A stretch of DNA of 64,000 bases, from NCBI RefSeq assembly GCF_013364215.1, contig NZ_CP054923.1:434001-498000 (forward strand). Reading direction: 5' to 3'. This document shows, one piece after another, positions 41,944 through 50,573 of this stretch; within the stretch, counting starts at the first letter, position 1; every line of letters starts with the position of its first letter. Under the pieces are notes generated by a model, which had not been told where the DNA came from, ran no database searches, and was given only the letters and a program-made list of their open reading frames with translations. The DNA comes from Verrucosispora sp. NA02020. Its GTDB lineage: Bacteria; Actinomycetota; Actinomycetes; Mycobacteriales; Micromonosporaceae. A program made the position numbers and the translations under genes.

Positions 41944-42965
41944 TGTCCGCACTCTCCGACCAGGTGGTGTCGATCGCCACCCTGGTGTACCTGCTGGCGA
42001 TGATCAGCCACGCGGTCGAGTACGCCCTCGGCAACTCGCGGGTCAAGGTGACGGCGCCCCCGTCCCGCGAACTGGTCGGCGCGGCGGTCGGCGGCGGTGC
42101 CGGGTCGGCGAACGCGGCGGGGGCCGGCAGCCTGACGGGTACGGTCGGCGCCGACGGCGTGGCCGGGACCGGCGGCGGTACGGTGACGCCCGCCGAACGC
42201 ACTGCGAAGCGGGCCGCACTCGCCGGCTGGATCGCGGTGGCCCTGACCGGCGTGGGCGCGGCCCTGCACCTGGTCGGCCTGGTCACGCGTGGTATCGCCG
42301 CCGAGCGGATGCCCTGGGGCAACATGTACGAGTTCGTGCTCACGGTCTCGTTCATCGGGGTGGCCGCCTGGCTGGTGGTGCTCTGGAAGGTGCCGTCGCT
42401 GCGCCGCCTCGGGCTGTTCCTGACCCTGGTCATGGTGCTGCTGGTGGCCACCGCCGAGCTGGTGCTCTACACCCCGATCGTGCCGCTGGTGCCGGCGCTC
42501 AACTCGTACTGGTTCGTCGTGCACGTGTCGACCGTCGTCTTCGCCTCGGGACTGTTCCTGCTGGGCTCGGTGCCGGCCGCCACGTATCTGATGCGGGCCG
42601 GCTACGAACGCGGCAAGCGCAGCTTCCCGTACACGCTGGCGAAGAAGCTGCCGGCGGCGGCCAGCCTGGAACGCCTCACCTTCGTCCTGCACGCCTTCGC
42701 GTTCCCGCTCTTCACCTTCGCGGTGATCGCCGGTGCGATCTGGGCCGAGGCGGCCTGGGGTCGGCCGTGGGGCTGGGACCCGAAGGAGACCTGGTCGTTC
42801 ATCTCCTGGGTGATCTACGCCGGTTACCTGCACGCCCGCGCGACGCCGAGCGTGAAGCGCAACGTGGCCGCCTGGCTGGCCATCCTGGGCTTCCTGACGG
42901 TGCTGATGAACCTCTTCGGCGTGAACATCTTCTTCGAGGGCCTGCACTCCTACGGCGGTCTGTGA
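41943..42965 (+). CDS. ccsB: Cytochrome c biogenesis protein CcsB/CcsA
   Basis: CcsB handles heme and attaches it to CxxCH motifs outside the membrane. The 340-residue protein has about eight helices and the heme-binding WWD-type motif AWGRPWGWDPKETWSFISW near residue 280, with conserved His residues in HVSTVVFASG and LHAFAFPLF around it. A Gly/Ala-rich loop of about 50 residues after the first helix is an actinobacterial extra. It ends the hemL-ccs operon; the next gene is separated by a palindrome-bearing gap. Confidence 0.94.
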   Translation: MSALSDQVVSIATLVYLLAMISHAVEYALGNSRVKVTAPPSRELVGAAVGGGAGSANAAGAGSLTGTVGADGVAGTGGGTVTPAERTAKRAALAGWIAVALTGVGAALHLVGLVTRGIAAERMPWGNMYEFVLTVSFIGVAAWLVVLWKVPSLRRLGLFLTLVMVLLVATAELVLYTPIVPLVPALNSYWFVVHVSTVVFASGLFLLGSVPAATYLMRAGYERGKRSFPYTLAKKLPAAASLERLTFVLHAFAFPLFTFAVIAGAIWAEAAWGRPWGWDPKETWSFISWVIYAGYLHARATPSVKRNVAAWLAILGFLTVLMNLFGVNIFFEGLHSYGGL

Positions 42966-42983
42966 GGACAGAACCCAGGATGT

Positions 42984-43012
42984 AGAACTACACTTCTTAT
43001 AACTGTAGTTCT
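42984..43012. promoter_or_regulatory. AT-rich palindrome with TATAAC, before the archaeal-type ATPase gene
   Basis: AGAACTACA (42984-42992) and TGTAGTTCT (43004-43012) are perfect 9-bp arms. The 11-nt centre CTTCTTATAAC holds a good -10 box TATAAC (42998-43003). The low GC stands out. It is either the operator-promoter of the ATPase gene or a hairpin ending the ccs operon (a short TTTT follows), perhaps both. Confidence 0.5.
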
Positions 43013-43030
43013 GCATTTTGGTGGTCCGGC

Positions 43031-44512
43031 ATGAGGCTGTCGAAGCCTGTCGAGATCTTCGACCGCGACGCGGAATGGGCCGAGCTGACCCGTTTCGCGA
43101 CCGACGTTCGCCCAGGTGCAACGCTCGGAGTCGTCAGCGGGCGCCGCCGCCAGGGCAAGACCCTGCTTCTGTACGAGTTGGCAAAGGCCACCCGCGGGTT
43201 CTACTTCGGGGCGACCGAGGCGACGCAGGCCGAGTCCCTTCGGCGACTCGGTGACGCTCTCGGCCGGTACGCCGGCAGCCCGGGCCCGGTGCAACTGTCG
43301 GACTGGCAGCATGCCGTTGACGCCCTGCTCGCCTTGGGCAAGGAGCGTGCCGTCACCGTGGTGATCGATGAGTTCCCCTACCTGGCCAGGGCCAGCCGGG
43401 ATCTTCCGTCGATCATCCAGCACGCACTCACCCCTGGCCGACCTGAGCGCACCGGCTCACGTACCCGCCTTCTCCTGTGCGGATCGGCGCTCTCCTTCAT
43501 GGGCGGTCTGTTGGCCGGCTCCGCACCGCTGCGGGGCCGGGCTGGGCTCGAACTGCCGATCGCGCCGCTGGACTACCGCGCCGCAGCGGAGTTCTGGGGT
43601 ATCGGTGACCCGCGACTCGCCGTCCAGGTGTTCGCCATCGTGGGCGGCACGCCGGCCTACCGGCGGGAGTACGTCCAGGACGACGCGCCGGAGGGGCCTG
43701 ACGACTTCGACGACTGGGTGGTGCGCGCCGTGCTGAATCCGGCCCGGCCACTCTTCCGCGAGGCGCGCTACCTGCTCGCCGAGGAACCGGATCTGCGCGA
43801 CACCGCGCTCTACCATTCAGTGTTGGCTGCGGTCGCCGAGGGCAGCGCCACCCGGGGCGGCATCGCCGGTTTCACCGGGCGCAAAGCCACCGACTTGCAG
43901 CATCCGTTGACGGTCCTGGAAGACGCCGGGCTGCTCGTGCGGGAGCCTGACCCGCTGCGTAGCGGGCGTAGCCGGTACCGGATCGCCGAGCCGTTGATCA
44001 CCTTCTACCAGGCTCTGATGCGTCCGGCATGGACCGCTCTGGAGCAGCGCCGTGGCGCGGACGTCTGGCGCCGATCCCAGCAGCGATACGCGAGCGCGGT
44101 GCTGGGCCCCGGCTTCGAGGAAATGGTCCGGCAGTGGACGCTGCGTTTCGTCGCCCCCGAAACGCTGGGTGGCATCGCCGCCGAAGTGCAGGCGGCGGTG
44201 CTGACGGACCCGGCGAGCCGGACGAGTCAGGAACTCGACCTGGTGGCGCTCGGGGAACTGCCGGCAGGTGACGGCCCACGACCATTGCTGGCCCTGGGGG
44301 AGGCCAAGTGGGGTCGTACGCTGGGCCGCCCAGATTTCGAACGGCTGGTCCGGGCACGTGAGCTGCTGCGGGGGCGGCCCGGTCTCGATCTGGATCACAC
44401 GCGGTTGTTGCTCGCCAGCGCTGCGGGGTTCACCGACGAGCTGCGGCAGCTAGCCGTCAGCCGACCGGACGTGGTCCTGGTTGATGCCGCCCGGCTCTAC
44501 TCCGGCGAGTGA
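43031..44512 (+). CDS. Archaeal-type AAA ATPase with DUF234-like C-terminal nuclease region
   Basis: This 493-residue protein belongs to the scattered ATPase_2/DUF234 family. The N-terminal ATPase has an unusual Walker A GRRRQGKTLLLYEL near residue 40, Walker B VVIDEFPYLA near 118 and sensor-like LLLCGSALSFMGG. A winged helix follows (GGIAGFTGRKATDLQHPLTVLEDAGLLVR in outline). The end has TSQELDLVALG and ALGEAKWG, a D-x-GEAKW pattern like PD-(D/E)xK nucleases. Function is unknown; mobile or defence-linked roles are discussed for the family. It is preceded by an AT-rich palindrome and is probably acquired. Confidence 0.82.
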   Translation: MRLSKPVEIFDRDAEWAELTRFATDVRPGATLGVVSGRRRQGKTLLLYELAKATRGFYFGATEATQAESLRRLGDALGRYAGSPGPVQLSDWQHAVDALLALGKERAVTVVIDEFPYLARASRDLPSIIQHALTPGRPERTGSRTRLLLCGSALSFMGGLLAGSAPLRGRAGLELPIAPLDYRAAAEFWGIGDPRLAVQVFAIVGGTPAYRREYVQDDAPEGPDDFDDWVVRAVLNPARPLFREARYLLAEEPDLRDTALYHSVLAAVAEGSATRGGIAGFTGRKATDLQHPLTVLEDAGLLVREPDPLRSGRSRYRIAEPLITFYQALMRPAWTALEQRRGADVWRRSQQRYASAVLGPGFEEMVRQWTLRFVAPETLGGIAAEVQAAVLTDPASRTSQELDLVALGELPAGDGPRPLLALGEAKWGRTLGRPDFERLVRARELLRGRPGLDLDHTRLLLASAAGFTDELRQLAVSRPDVVLVDAARLYSGE

Positions 44513-44542
44513 ACCGGCCGCCGGCCCTGGTCGGCGCCGTTG

Positions 44543-44743
44543 TCACCAGTCCCTGCCGAGGCGGCTCAGGGTCTCGTCGACGCGCAGCGTGATCTGGTAG
44601 GCGATCTCCGGCACGTCGGCCAGGTCGATGCGCTCGGCACGCATCTCCAGCTGCGCGTGCAGTTCCCGGGCGATCGCGTCGCGGAGACTGGTGAGCAGCG
44701 GCGACAACCCGTCCGGGTCACCGACGACGTACGCGTCCGACAT
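44543..44743 (-). CDS. Small hypothetical protein
   Basis: I do not recognise this 66-residue acidic helical protein (LLTSLRDAIARELHAQLEMRAERIDLADV, then YQITLRVDETLSRLGRDW, given in outline). It has no membrane helix or signal. ATG 44743 is the likely start. It sits between the archaeal-type ATPase gene, on which it converges, and the truncated DUF5753 gene. Small helical proteins like this are common next to XRE-DUF5753 genes, so it may belong to the same accessory block. Confidence 0.5.
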   Translation of the reverse strand: MSDAYVVGDPDGLSPLLTSLRDAIARELHAQLEMRAERIDLADVPEIAYQITLRVDETLSRLGRDW

Positions 44744-44785
44744 GCGCCAATCCTGCCGTCCCCGACGCCCGCCGCCCCAGCACCT

Positions 44786-45553
44786 GTGAGATTTCCCGTC
44801 CGTGCTCTGCCTCCGCCGAGGAGATCTTGGACAATTTCCGTTATCTACGAACGGCAACTGTCCAAGATCTCAAACGTCGACGCGTCGGTGCCGGGACTGT
44901 TGCAGACCTCGGCGTACGCCCGCGCGTTGTTCCGCAGCGTCGGGCTCTACGACGAGGCGGAGGTGGAGCAGCGGGCGTCGGCCCGGCTGGAGCGGCAGGC
45001 GGTGCTGACCGGCGAGCGTCCGCCGCAGCTCGTCGCGGTGCTGGACGAACACGTGCTGCGTCGCCCGGTCGGCGGCCCGCTGGTGATGCGGGAGCAGTTG
45101 CGCCGGCTGGTCAAGCTGGCCACCGAACAGCCCCGGGTGCGGCTGCACGTGGTGCCCGCCTCGGTCGGCCCGTATCCAGGTGTCGCCGGGGCTCTCGTGC
45201 TGGCTACCCTTCCCGGTGGGGAGGACGTCGCCTACCTGGATGACCAACTCAAGGGTCAGGTCATCGACGACACCGAGGACGTGCTGGCGATCCGGGCGTC
45301 CTGGGAGGCGATCCAGGGTGAGGCGCTGCCGCCCCGGCAGTCGATCGAGTTGTTGACGGAGGTGGCGGAGCTGACCGGTGCCCGGTGGCGCACCAGCACC
45401 CGGAGCCGCACCAACGGTGGTGATTGCGTCGAGGTGGCCGACAACCTCCCCGGCGTGGTCGCCGTACGCGACAGCAAGGACCGGGACGGCGAGGTGCTGA
45501 TCTTCGGCCCGGCCGCCTGGCGCGCGTTCGTGGCGCTGGCCCGCAATCGCTGA
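44786..45553 (+). CDS. Headless DUF5753-DUF397 fusion (possible pseudogene)
   Basis: Normally a DUF5753 protein starts with an XRE helix-turn-helix and is followed by a separate DUF397 gene. Here the helix-turn-helix is absent. The DUF5753 part begins directly after the palindrome 44821-44871 (SVPGLLQTSAYARALF, LVAVLDEHVLRRPVGG, RVRLHVVPASVGPYPG, SIELLTEVAEL). It then runs straight into a complete DUF397 domain (ARWRTSTRSRTNGG, CVEVADNLPGVVAVRDSKD, FGPAAWRAFVALAR) with no stop between. GTG 44786 is the only modest start before the domain, reading through the palindrome; expression is doubtful. The arrangement is either a dead regulator or a new non-DNA-binding fusion. Confidence 0.65.
   Translation: MRFPVRALPPPRRSWTISVIYERQLSKISNVDASVPGLLQTSAYARALFRSVGLYDEAEVEQRASARLERQAVLTGERPPQLVAVLDEHVLRRPVGGPLVMREQLRRLVKLATEQPRVRLHVVPASVGPYPGVAGALVLATLPGGEDVAYLDDQLKGQVIDDTEDVLAIRASWEAIQGEALPPRQSIELLTEVAELTGARWRTSTRSRTNGGDCVEVADNLPGVVAVRDSKDRDGEVLIFGPAAWRAFVALARNR
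44821..44871. repeat. 51-nt near-perfect palindrome at the DUF5753 breakpoint
   Basis: Outer arms GAGATCTTGGACA and TGTCCAAGATCTC are perfect over 13 bp; inner CCGTT/AACGG arms extend the stem. It is much more AT-rich than its surroundings. Recognisable DUF5753 sequence begins within about 15 nt of its right end, so it marks the break. Confidence 0.8.
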
Positions 45554-45616
45554 CCTGCCGTCCATCGCCCCGTGGGCCGAATCGGCCACCGGCCGGCCCT
45601 GGCCGTGCGGGAGGGG

Positions 45617-46588
45617 TCAGACCGGTTCGTCGCGGTGGAGCAGGTCGTTGCGGACGGTGGGCGGGACGCGTAGCCGCTCATCCGCGCAGAGTCGCCGCAA
45701 CTCGTCCGCGTGCCTGTCGGGATCGAGGGTCAGTCGGGCCAGCTCGTCGAAGAGCGTCATCCGCTCCTCGTCGATCGTCTCGTCCGGCTCGGGCATCGCA
45801 CCCCAGCTGTCCCAGGGCAGCAGTTCCACCGTGCCCAGCGCAGCGGCGTCCCGCATCAGGTTGCCGGCGATCCACCACCAGCCGGCCTCGTCGGTCACGC
45901 TGAGACCGAAGGTGTCCGGGTCGGCTCGGCCGGCACGGCACCGCGTCCAGGCATCACCGGCGACCAGGAACCGGTCACGAGGAACGTCGGTGGTGTCGAA
46001 GTCGATGCCGAACATCTCCCGCTGGAGGTCGTCGAGCTGGGCGTCGACCATGATCCATCGGTGTTGCTCCGCGTCCCAGTACTCACCGACCCAGTGGTCC
46101 TCGTGCCGCCCGGCGTTCAGGTAGTCGCCGAAGCCGCAGCGGGCGCGGGCCGGCACACCACGGGCCCGCAGGACGGTGACCAACAGGACGGTGTAGTGCC
46201 GGCAGTTACCCGCCAACCGCTGCTCGGGCTGCCGTGGGACGTCCGGCGGCCGGTCGTCCCGGCCGACGATGCCGGCGAGCAGTTCCTCGGCGGGCCGCAC
46301 GTGCACGCTGCTCCGGTCGGCGTCGGACAGGGTGACTCCGTACGCCCCGGCGATGTGCTCGTGGATCACCAGTCCCTGAAGGGTCCGGGCGATCCCCGCC
46401 GGGTCCGCCGGCACCGCGTCGAGGAGTCCGGCGTACGCCCCGGCGGAGGTCATCCGCCCCGGCCGCGCGTACCGGGAGAGAGTCGTCGATTCGTGGTACA
46501 TCCGATCCATTTCTGCGATCAGCTCGAAAGGGCTCGACCAGGCAGAGGTGACCGGTCCGGGATGGGCGGGACAAGCCCCGGTCACCAT
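45617..46588 (-). CDS. Transglutaminase-like cysteine protease superfamily protein
   Basis: This 323-residue protein has the transglutaminase core triad: Cys129 in LAGNCRHYTVLL, His in EDHWVGEYWD and Asp in WIMVDAQLDD. ATG 46588 is the longest start; ATG 46510 near MDRMYHE is possible. The core is followed by about 120 residues with a conserved-looking FGLSVTDEAGWWWIAGNLMRDAAAL segment. It has no signal peptide. Bacterial members cleave or cross-link peptides; the substrate is unknown. It stands just downstream of the secreted-protein gene on the same strand. Confidence 0.82.
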   Translation of the reverse strand: MVTGACPAHPGPVTSAWSSPFELIAEMDRMYHESTTLSRYARPGRMTSAGAYAGLLDAVPADPAGIARTLQGLVIHEHIAGAYGVTLSDADRSSVHVRPAEELLAGIVGRDDRPPDVPRQPEQRLAGNCRHYTVLLVTVLRARGVPARARCGFGDYLNAGRHEDHWVGEYWDAEQHRWIMVDAQLDDLQREMFGIDFDTTDVPRDRFLVAGDAWTRCRAGRADPDTFGLSVTDEAGWWWIAGNLMRDAAALGTVELLPWDSWGAMPEPDETIDEERMTLFDELARLTLDPDRHADELRRLCADERLRVPPTVRNDLLHRDEPV

Positions 46589-46604
46589 CCCGAACCGGCC
46601 ACGA

Positions 46605-48017
46605 TCAGGACTGAATCTGGACGACGACCGTGACCTCGTCGTTGTCCCGGTCGTCGTCCCACCAGGAGGGGTACGGCCCGGGCATGTTGAGGCTCACCGC
46701 GCCGGCCGCACCACCCACGGAGGTGATCCGGACCCCGAAGTCGACCTGATAGGTCTCACCGGCGGCGAACACCGAGCCGGGCACCGCGCAGCGGTACCAG
46801 GAGGCGCCGAGTTGCGGCTCGCCGCCGTTCCAACCGTCCTCCGACTCGTAGAGCGCGAAACAGTGGTCGGGCACCGACTCCACGGTCACCCCGGCCGGCA
46901 CCCTCAGATAGAACGGTGCCACCTCGCCCGCGCCGCTGCGGAAGTCGTCGAGGTCTCCCGCGCCGTTGTTCCGGACCCCGGCGCGCAGGATGGTCGAACC
47001 GCCGACCGGACCGACGACCGGCTCCGCCAGGGCGGCCAGGTCCAGGCTGTTCGGCACGTTGTCGACGTAGAAGGAAGCCCAGTTGTCGCCCGGGTCGATC
47101 TCGGGCGTCAGGGTGCGGGCCGCTGCGGACGTGGTCCGGCTGGGCCGCAGCCTCAGCTCGGTGCCGCCCTCCCGGCGCTGGTAGCCGAGTTGCGTCGGCA
47201 GCGCCGCAGCACCGGCCAGCGGCTCGACGAACTGGTCGAGGCTCTCCCCGGCGTAGGCAGAGCCGCCGATCTCGAACCCGAAGCCGCCGGAGACCTGCAT
47301 CGTCGCTCCCGGGCGGACCCGTCCGTTCAGGTCGCAGACGACCGAGGTGCGGTGACCGGTGAGCGGGGCGTACCAGCAGTTGGACCAGGTCGACGGCGTC
47401 AACCCCGAGGAGAGGGTGAAGGTGATCCGGACTCCTCTGCTGATCCGGTTGCCGACGTTCGTGAGCCTGATCGGCGCGGACAACAGATCACCGACCGCAG
47501 CCGTGTCGACCCGTCCGTCGCCCAGGTTGACCAGGTCCGCGCCGTCACCGACGGACACCGTCGCCGTGGCGACGAAGGGGTCGGCGTTGTCGGCCACCGC
47601 TCGGTACGACACGGTGGCGCTGTCGCCCCCGGAGGCACCGGCCAGTGGCCGGAACAGCACCGGGATGCTGCCGACCTGGAGGCTCGAGTCCGGGTCGACG
47701 TCCGGTGGGAGCGGGCAGGTGACCTGGGTGCCCGTCGTGGCGCACCAGGCGGGAAACTCGGCGGAAGCCACGCCGAGCAGGCCGGTGAGGTCGACGACGA
47801 CGCGTGGATTCACCGCGTCCTGGGCGTACACGTAGAGCGGCTTGGCCTTGCCGGGGGCGCCGGCTGCGCCGATCACGACATCGTCGAGCTGGGCCTGGAA
47901 CCAACCGGACCCGGTCTCGGCCTGGGCCGGAGCACCGAGCGCCACGAGTGAGGCGGTGACCGCCAACACCACGGCGGCTCGTCCCACACGGGCGTGCGGG
48001 CGTCGCGCAGATCGCAT
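46605..48017 (-). CDS. Secreted protein with repeated Ig-like (CARDB/DUF11-like) regions
   Basis: This 470-residue exported protein has a Sec signal peptide (RVGRAAVVLAVTASLVALGAPAQA, cleavage after AQA). The mature part is beta-rich with repeated strand patterns such as APIRLTNVGNRISRGVRITFTL and LRAGVRNNGAGDLDDF, as in CARDB or DUF11-type Ig-like modules, and paired Cys (FPAWCATTGTQVTCPL, WSNCWYAP...VVCDL). ATG 48017 has an AAGGAG ribosome site 4 nt upstream; the open frame beyond it is antisense to ubiD and is rejected. It is likely a cell-surface or secreted protein of unknown role. Confidence 0.78.
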   Translation of the reverse strand: MRSARRPHARVGRAAVVLAVTASLVALGAPAQAETGSGWFQAQLDDVVIGAAGAPGKAKPLYVYAQDAVNPRVVVDLTGLLGVASAEFPAWCATTGTQVTCPLPPDVDPDSSLQVGSIPVLFRPLAGASGGDSATVSYRAVADNADPFVATATVSVGDGADLVNLGDGRVDTAAVGDLLSAPIRLTNVGNRISRGVRITFTLSSGLTPSTWSNCWYAPLTGHRTSVVCDLNGRVRPGATMQVSGGFGFEIGGSAYAGESLDQFVEPLAGAAALPTQLGYQRREGGTELRLRPSRTTSAAARTLTPEIDPGDNWASFYVDNVPNSLDLAALAEPVVGPVGGSTILRAGVRNNGAGDLDDFRSGAGEVAPFYLRVPAGVTVESVPDHCFALYESEDGWNGGEPQLGASWYRCAVPGSVFAAGETYQVDFGVRITSVGGAAGAVSLNMPGPYPSWWDDDRDNDEVTVVVQIQS

Positions 48018-48192
48018 GTGACTCCTTGCGTGGAGGGACCCGACGGCACGCCGACGCCACCGGCGGCGGGGCCGTTCGGGAACCATGAGCTTAGATGCGC
48101 GGCACGACACACGACGCCCCGTGCGACGTGATCTCCGCCCGAAAGCCGGCCCGGCTTGGCAGACGGGCCGGGCGGTGCGGGAGACTTGCTGC

Positions 48193-49653
48193 ATGGCGGC
48201 TCGTGGGTTCCCGTACACCGATCTGAAGGACTTCCTGGCGGCGTTGGAGCGCGCGGGCGAGCTACGGCGCGTCGGCGTACCGGTCGATCCGGCGCTGGAG
48301 ATCAGCGAGGTCGTCACGCGGACCGTGCGGGCGGACGGGCCGGCGCTGCTCTTCGAGCGGCCCACCCGGGGCGAGATGCCGGTGGCGATCAACCTCTTCG
48401 GCACCGAGAAGCGCACCGCGATGGCGCTCGGCGTCGAGTCGCTGGACGAGATCGGCAACCGGATCGGCGAGATGCTCAAGCCGGAACTGCCGATGGGCTT
48501 CTCCGGCATGATGGGCGGCCTGGGCAAGGTGATGCAGCTCAAGTCGATGCCGCCCAAGAAGGTCAAGACCGCCCCGTGCCAGCAGGTGGTCTACCGGGGC
48601 GACGACGTCGACCTGAACCGGCTGCCGGGGCTCCAGGTGTGGCCGGGCGACGGCGGCATCTTCCACAACTTCGGGCTGACCCACACCAAGCACCCGGAGT
48701 CCGGCAAGCGCAACCTCGGCCTGTACCGGCTCCAGCAGCACAGCCACAACACGCTCGGTATGCACTGGCAGATCCACAAGAACTCCACGGCGCACCACGC
48801 CGTGGCCGAGCGGCTGGGCCAACGGCTGCCGGTCGCCATCGCCATCGGCTGCGACCCGGTGGTCAGCTACGCGTCCAGCGCGCCGCTCCCCGCCGACATC
48901 GACGAGTACCTGTTCGCCGGGTTCCTGCGCGGCGAGCGGGTGGAGATGGTCGACTGCCTGACCGTCCCGTTGCAGGTGCCCGCGCACGCCCAGGTGGTGC
49001 TGGAGGGCTACCTGGAGCCGGGGGAGCGCCTGCCCGAGGGACCGTTCGGCGACCACACCGGCTTCTACACCCCGGTCGAGCCGTTCCCGGTGCTGCACGT
49101 CGAGGCGATGACCATGCAGCGTGACCCGGTCTACCACACGATCGTCACCTCGAAGCCGCCGCAGGAGGACCACGGTCTCGGCAAGGCCACCGAGCGGATC
49201 TTCGCGCCGCTGCTGCGCTTCCTCATCCCGGACATCGTCGACTACGACCTGCCGGCCGCCGGGGTCTTCCACAACTGCGCGATCGTGTCGATCCGCAAGC
49301 GGTATCCGAAGCACGCCCAGAAGGTGATGAACGCGATCTGGGGCGCGCACATGATGTCGCTGACCAAGCTGATCGTGATCGTGGACGAGGACTGCGACGT
49401 GCACGACTACCGCGAGGTGGCGTTCCGCGCCTTCGGCAACGTCGACTACGCCCGTGACCTGCTGCTCACCGAGGGGCCGGTGGACCACCTGGACCACGCC
49501 TCCTACCAGCAGTTCTGGGGCGGCAAGGCGGGCATCGACGCCACCCGCAAGCTGCCCACCGAGGGCTACACCCGGGGCTGGCCGGAGGAGATGACCATGT
49601 CGCCCGAGGTCGTCTCGCTGGTCGACAAGCGCTGGAAGGAGTACGGCATCTGA
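48193..49653 (+). CDS. mqnL: UbiD-family prenylated-FMN decarboxylase (menaquinone pathway)
   Basis: UbiD enzymes decarboxylate aromatic acids with prenylated FMN. With mqnE in the same window, the likely substrate is the 1,4-dihydroxy-6-naphthoate-derived prenylated acid of the futalosine menaquinone route. The 486-residue product has GMHWQIHKN, IAIGCDPVVSYASS, EGPFGDHTGFYTP (conserved Glu/Arg region) and TKLIVIVDEDCDVHD. ATG 48193 is used. It overlaps the UbiA-type gene by one base; the cofactor maker UbiX is encoded 2 kb downstream. Confidence 0.9.
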   Translation: MAARGFPYTDLKDFLAALERAGELRRVGVPVDPALEISEVVTRTVRADGPALLFERPTRGEMPVAINLFGTEKRTAMALGVESLDEIGNRIGEMLKPELPMGFSGMMGGLGKVMQLKSMPPKKVKTAPCQQVVYRGDDVDLNRLPGLQVWPGDGGIFHNFGLTHTKHPESGKRNLGLYRLQQHSHNTLGMHWQIHKNSTAHHAVAERLGQRLPVAIAIGCDPVVSYASSAPLPADIDEYLFAGFLRGERVEMVDCLTVPLQVPAHAQVVLEGYLEPGERLPEGPFGDHTGFYTPVEPFPVLHVEAMTMQRDPVYHTIVTSKPPQEDHGLGKATERIFAPLLRFLIPDIVDYDLPAAGVFHNCAIVSIRKRYPKHAQKVMNAIWGAHMMSLTKLIVIVDEDCDVHDYREVAFRAFGNVDYARDLLLTEGPVDHLDHASYQQFWGGKAGIDATRKLPTEGYTRGWPEEMTMSPEVVSLVDKRWKEYGI

Positions 49654-50567
49654 TGGCGACCGCCGCCGTGGAGCCGGCCGAACGTCCCGGGCGCGTGAAG
49701 TCCTTCCTCAAGCTCGTGGCGATCGAGCACTCGGTGTTCGCGTTGCCGTTCGCGTACCTGTCGGCGTTGACCGCGATGCAGGTCAACGGTGGCCGGGTGC
49801 GCTGGCTCGACCTGCTGCTGATCACCGTGGCGATGGTCGGGGCACGGACGTTCGCGATGGCCGCGAACCGCATCCTGGATCGCCGGATCGACGCGCGGAA
49901 CCCCCGTACCGCCAACCGGGAGCTGGTCACCGGCGCGGTGAGCCTGCGCACGGCCTGGACCGGCGCGGGTGTCGCCCTGGTGGTCTTCCTGGCCGCCGCC
50001 GCCCTGCTCAACCCGCTCTGTCTGGTGCTCGCGCCGCTGGCCGTGGTGCCGTTGGTGGTCTACCCGTACGGCAAGCGGTTCACCAACTGGCCGCACGCCA
50101 TCCTGGCGCTCGCCCAGGCGGTCGGGCCGATCGGCGCCTGGCTGGCGGTCACCGGCACCTTCGCCGGCTCCGGACCGGCCTGGCTGCTCGGCGCGGCCGT
50201 CGGCCTGTGGATCGGCGGCTTCGACCTGATCTACGCCTGCCAGGACGCCGAGGTGGACCGCGAGATCGGGGTGCACAGCGTGCCGTCGCGGTACGGCCTG
50301 CGCTTCGCCCTGCACGCCTCCACGGTCTCGCACGTGGTGACGTTCGCCCTGTTCGGATGGTTCGGCGTGCTGGTCGGCTTCGGCTGGCTCTGGTGGATCG
50401 GTCTGCTGCTCACCGCCGTCGCCTTCGGCTACCAGCACCTGGTGGTCACGCCGACCGACCTGAGTCGGGTCAACCGGGCGTTCTTCACCGCCAACGGTTT
50501 CGTCGGCATCGCCCTGTTCGCCTTCGCCGTGCTCGACCTGGTCGTCCGGCTCGGCCTGCGCCCCTGA
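49653..50567 (+). CDS. mqnP: UbiA-family prenyltransferase (menaquinone pathway)
   Basis: This 304-residue membrane enzyme attaches a polyprenyl chain to the naphthoate ring. About eight or nine helices carry the two Asp-rich motifs: NRILDRRIDARNPRTANRE near residue 70 and YACQDAEVDREIGVHSVP near 195. UbiA types with this second motif and a UbiD partner are the MqnP branch of the futalosine pathway. It starts within the ubiD stop codon. A 58-nt repeat begins 7 nt behind its stop. Confidence 0.92.
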   Translation: MATAAVEPAERPGRVKSFLKLVAIEHSVFALPFAYLSALTAMQVNGGRVRWLDLLLITVAMVGARTFAMAANRILDRRIDARNPRTANRELVTGAVSLRTAWTGAGVALVVFLAAAALLNPLCLVLAPLAVVPLVVYPYGKRFTNWPHAILALAQAVGPIGAWLAVTGTFAGSGPAWLLGAAVGLWIGGFDLIYACQDAEVDREIGVHSVPSRYGLRFALHASTVSHVVTFALFGWFGVLVGFGWLWWIGLLLTAVAFGYQHLVVTPTDLSRVNRAFFTANGFVGIALFAFAVLDLVVRLGLRP

Positions 50568-50573
50568 ACCCAC

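Noticed and set aside
48018..48566. N-terminal extension of the secreted protein over the start of ubiD
   Set aside because: The signal peptide and ribosome site fix the start at 48017; the extension is antisense to a strongly conserved gene.
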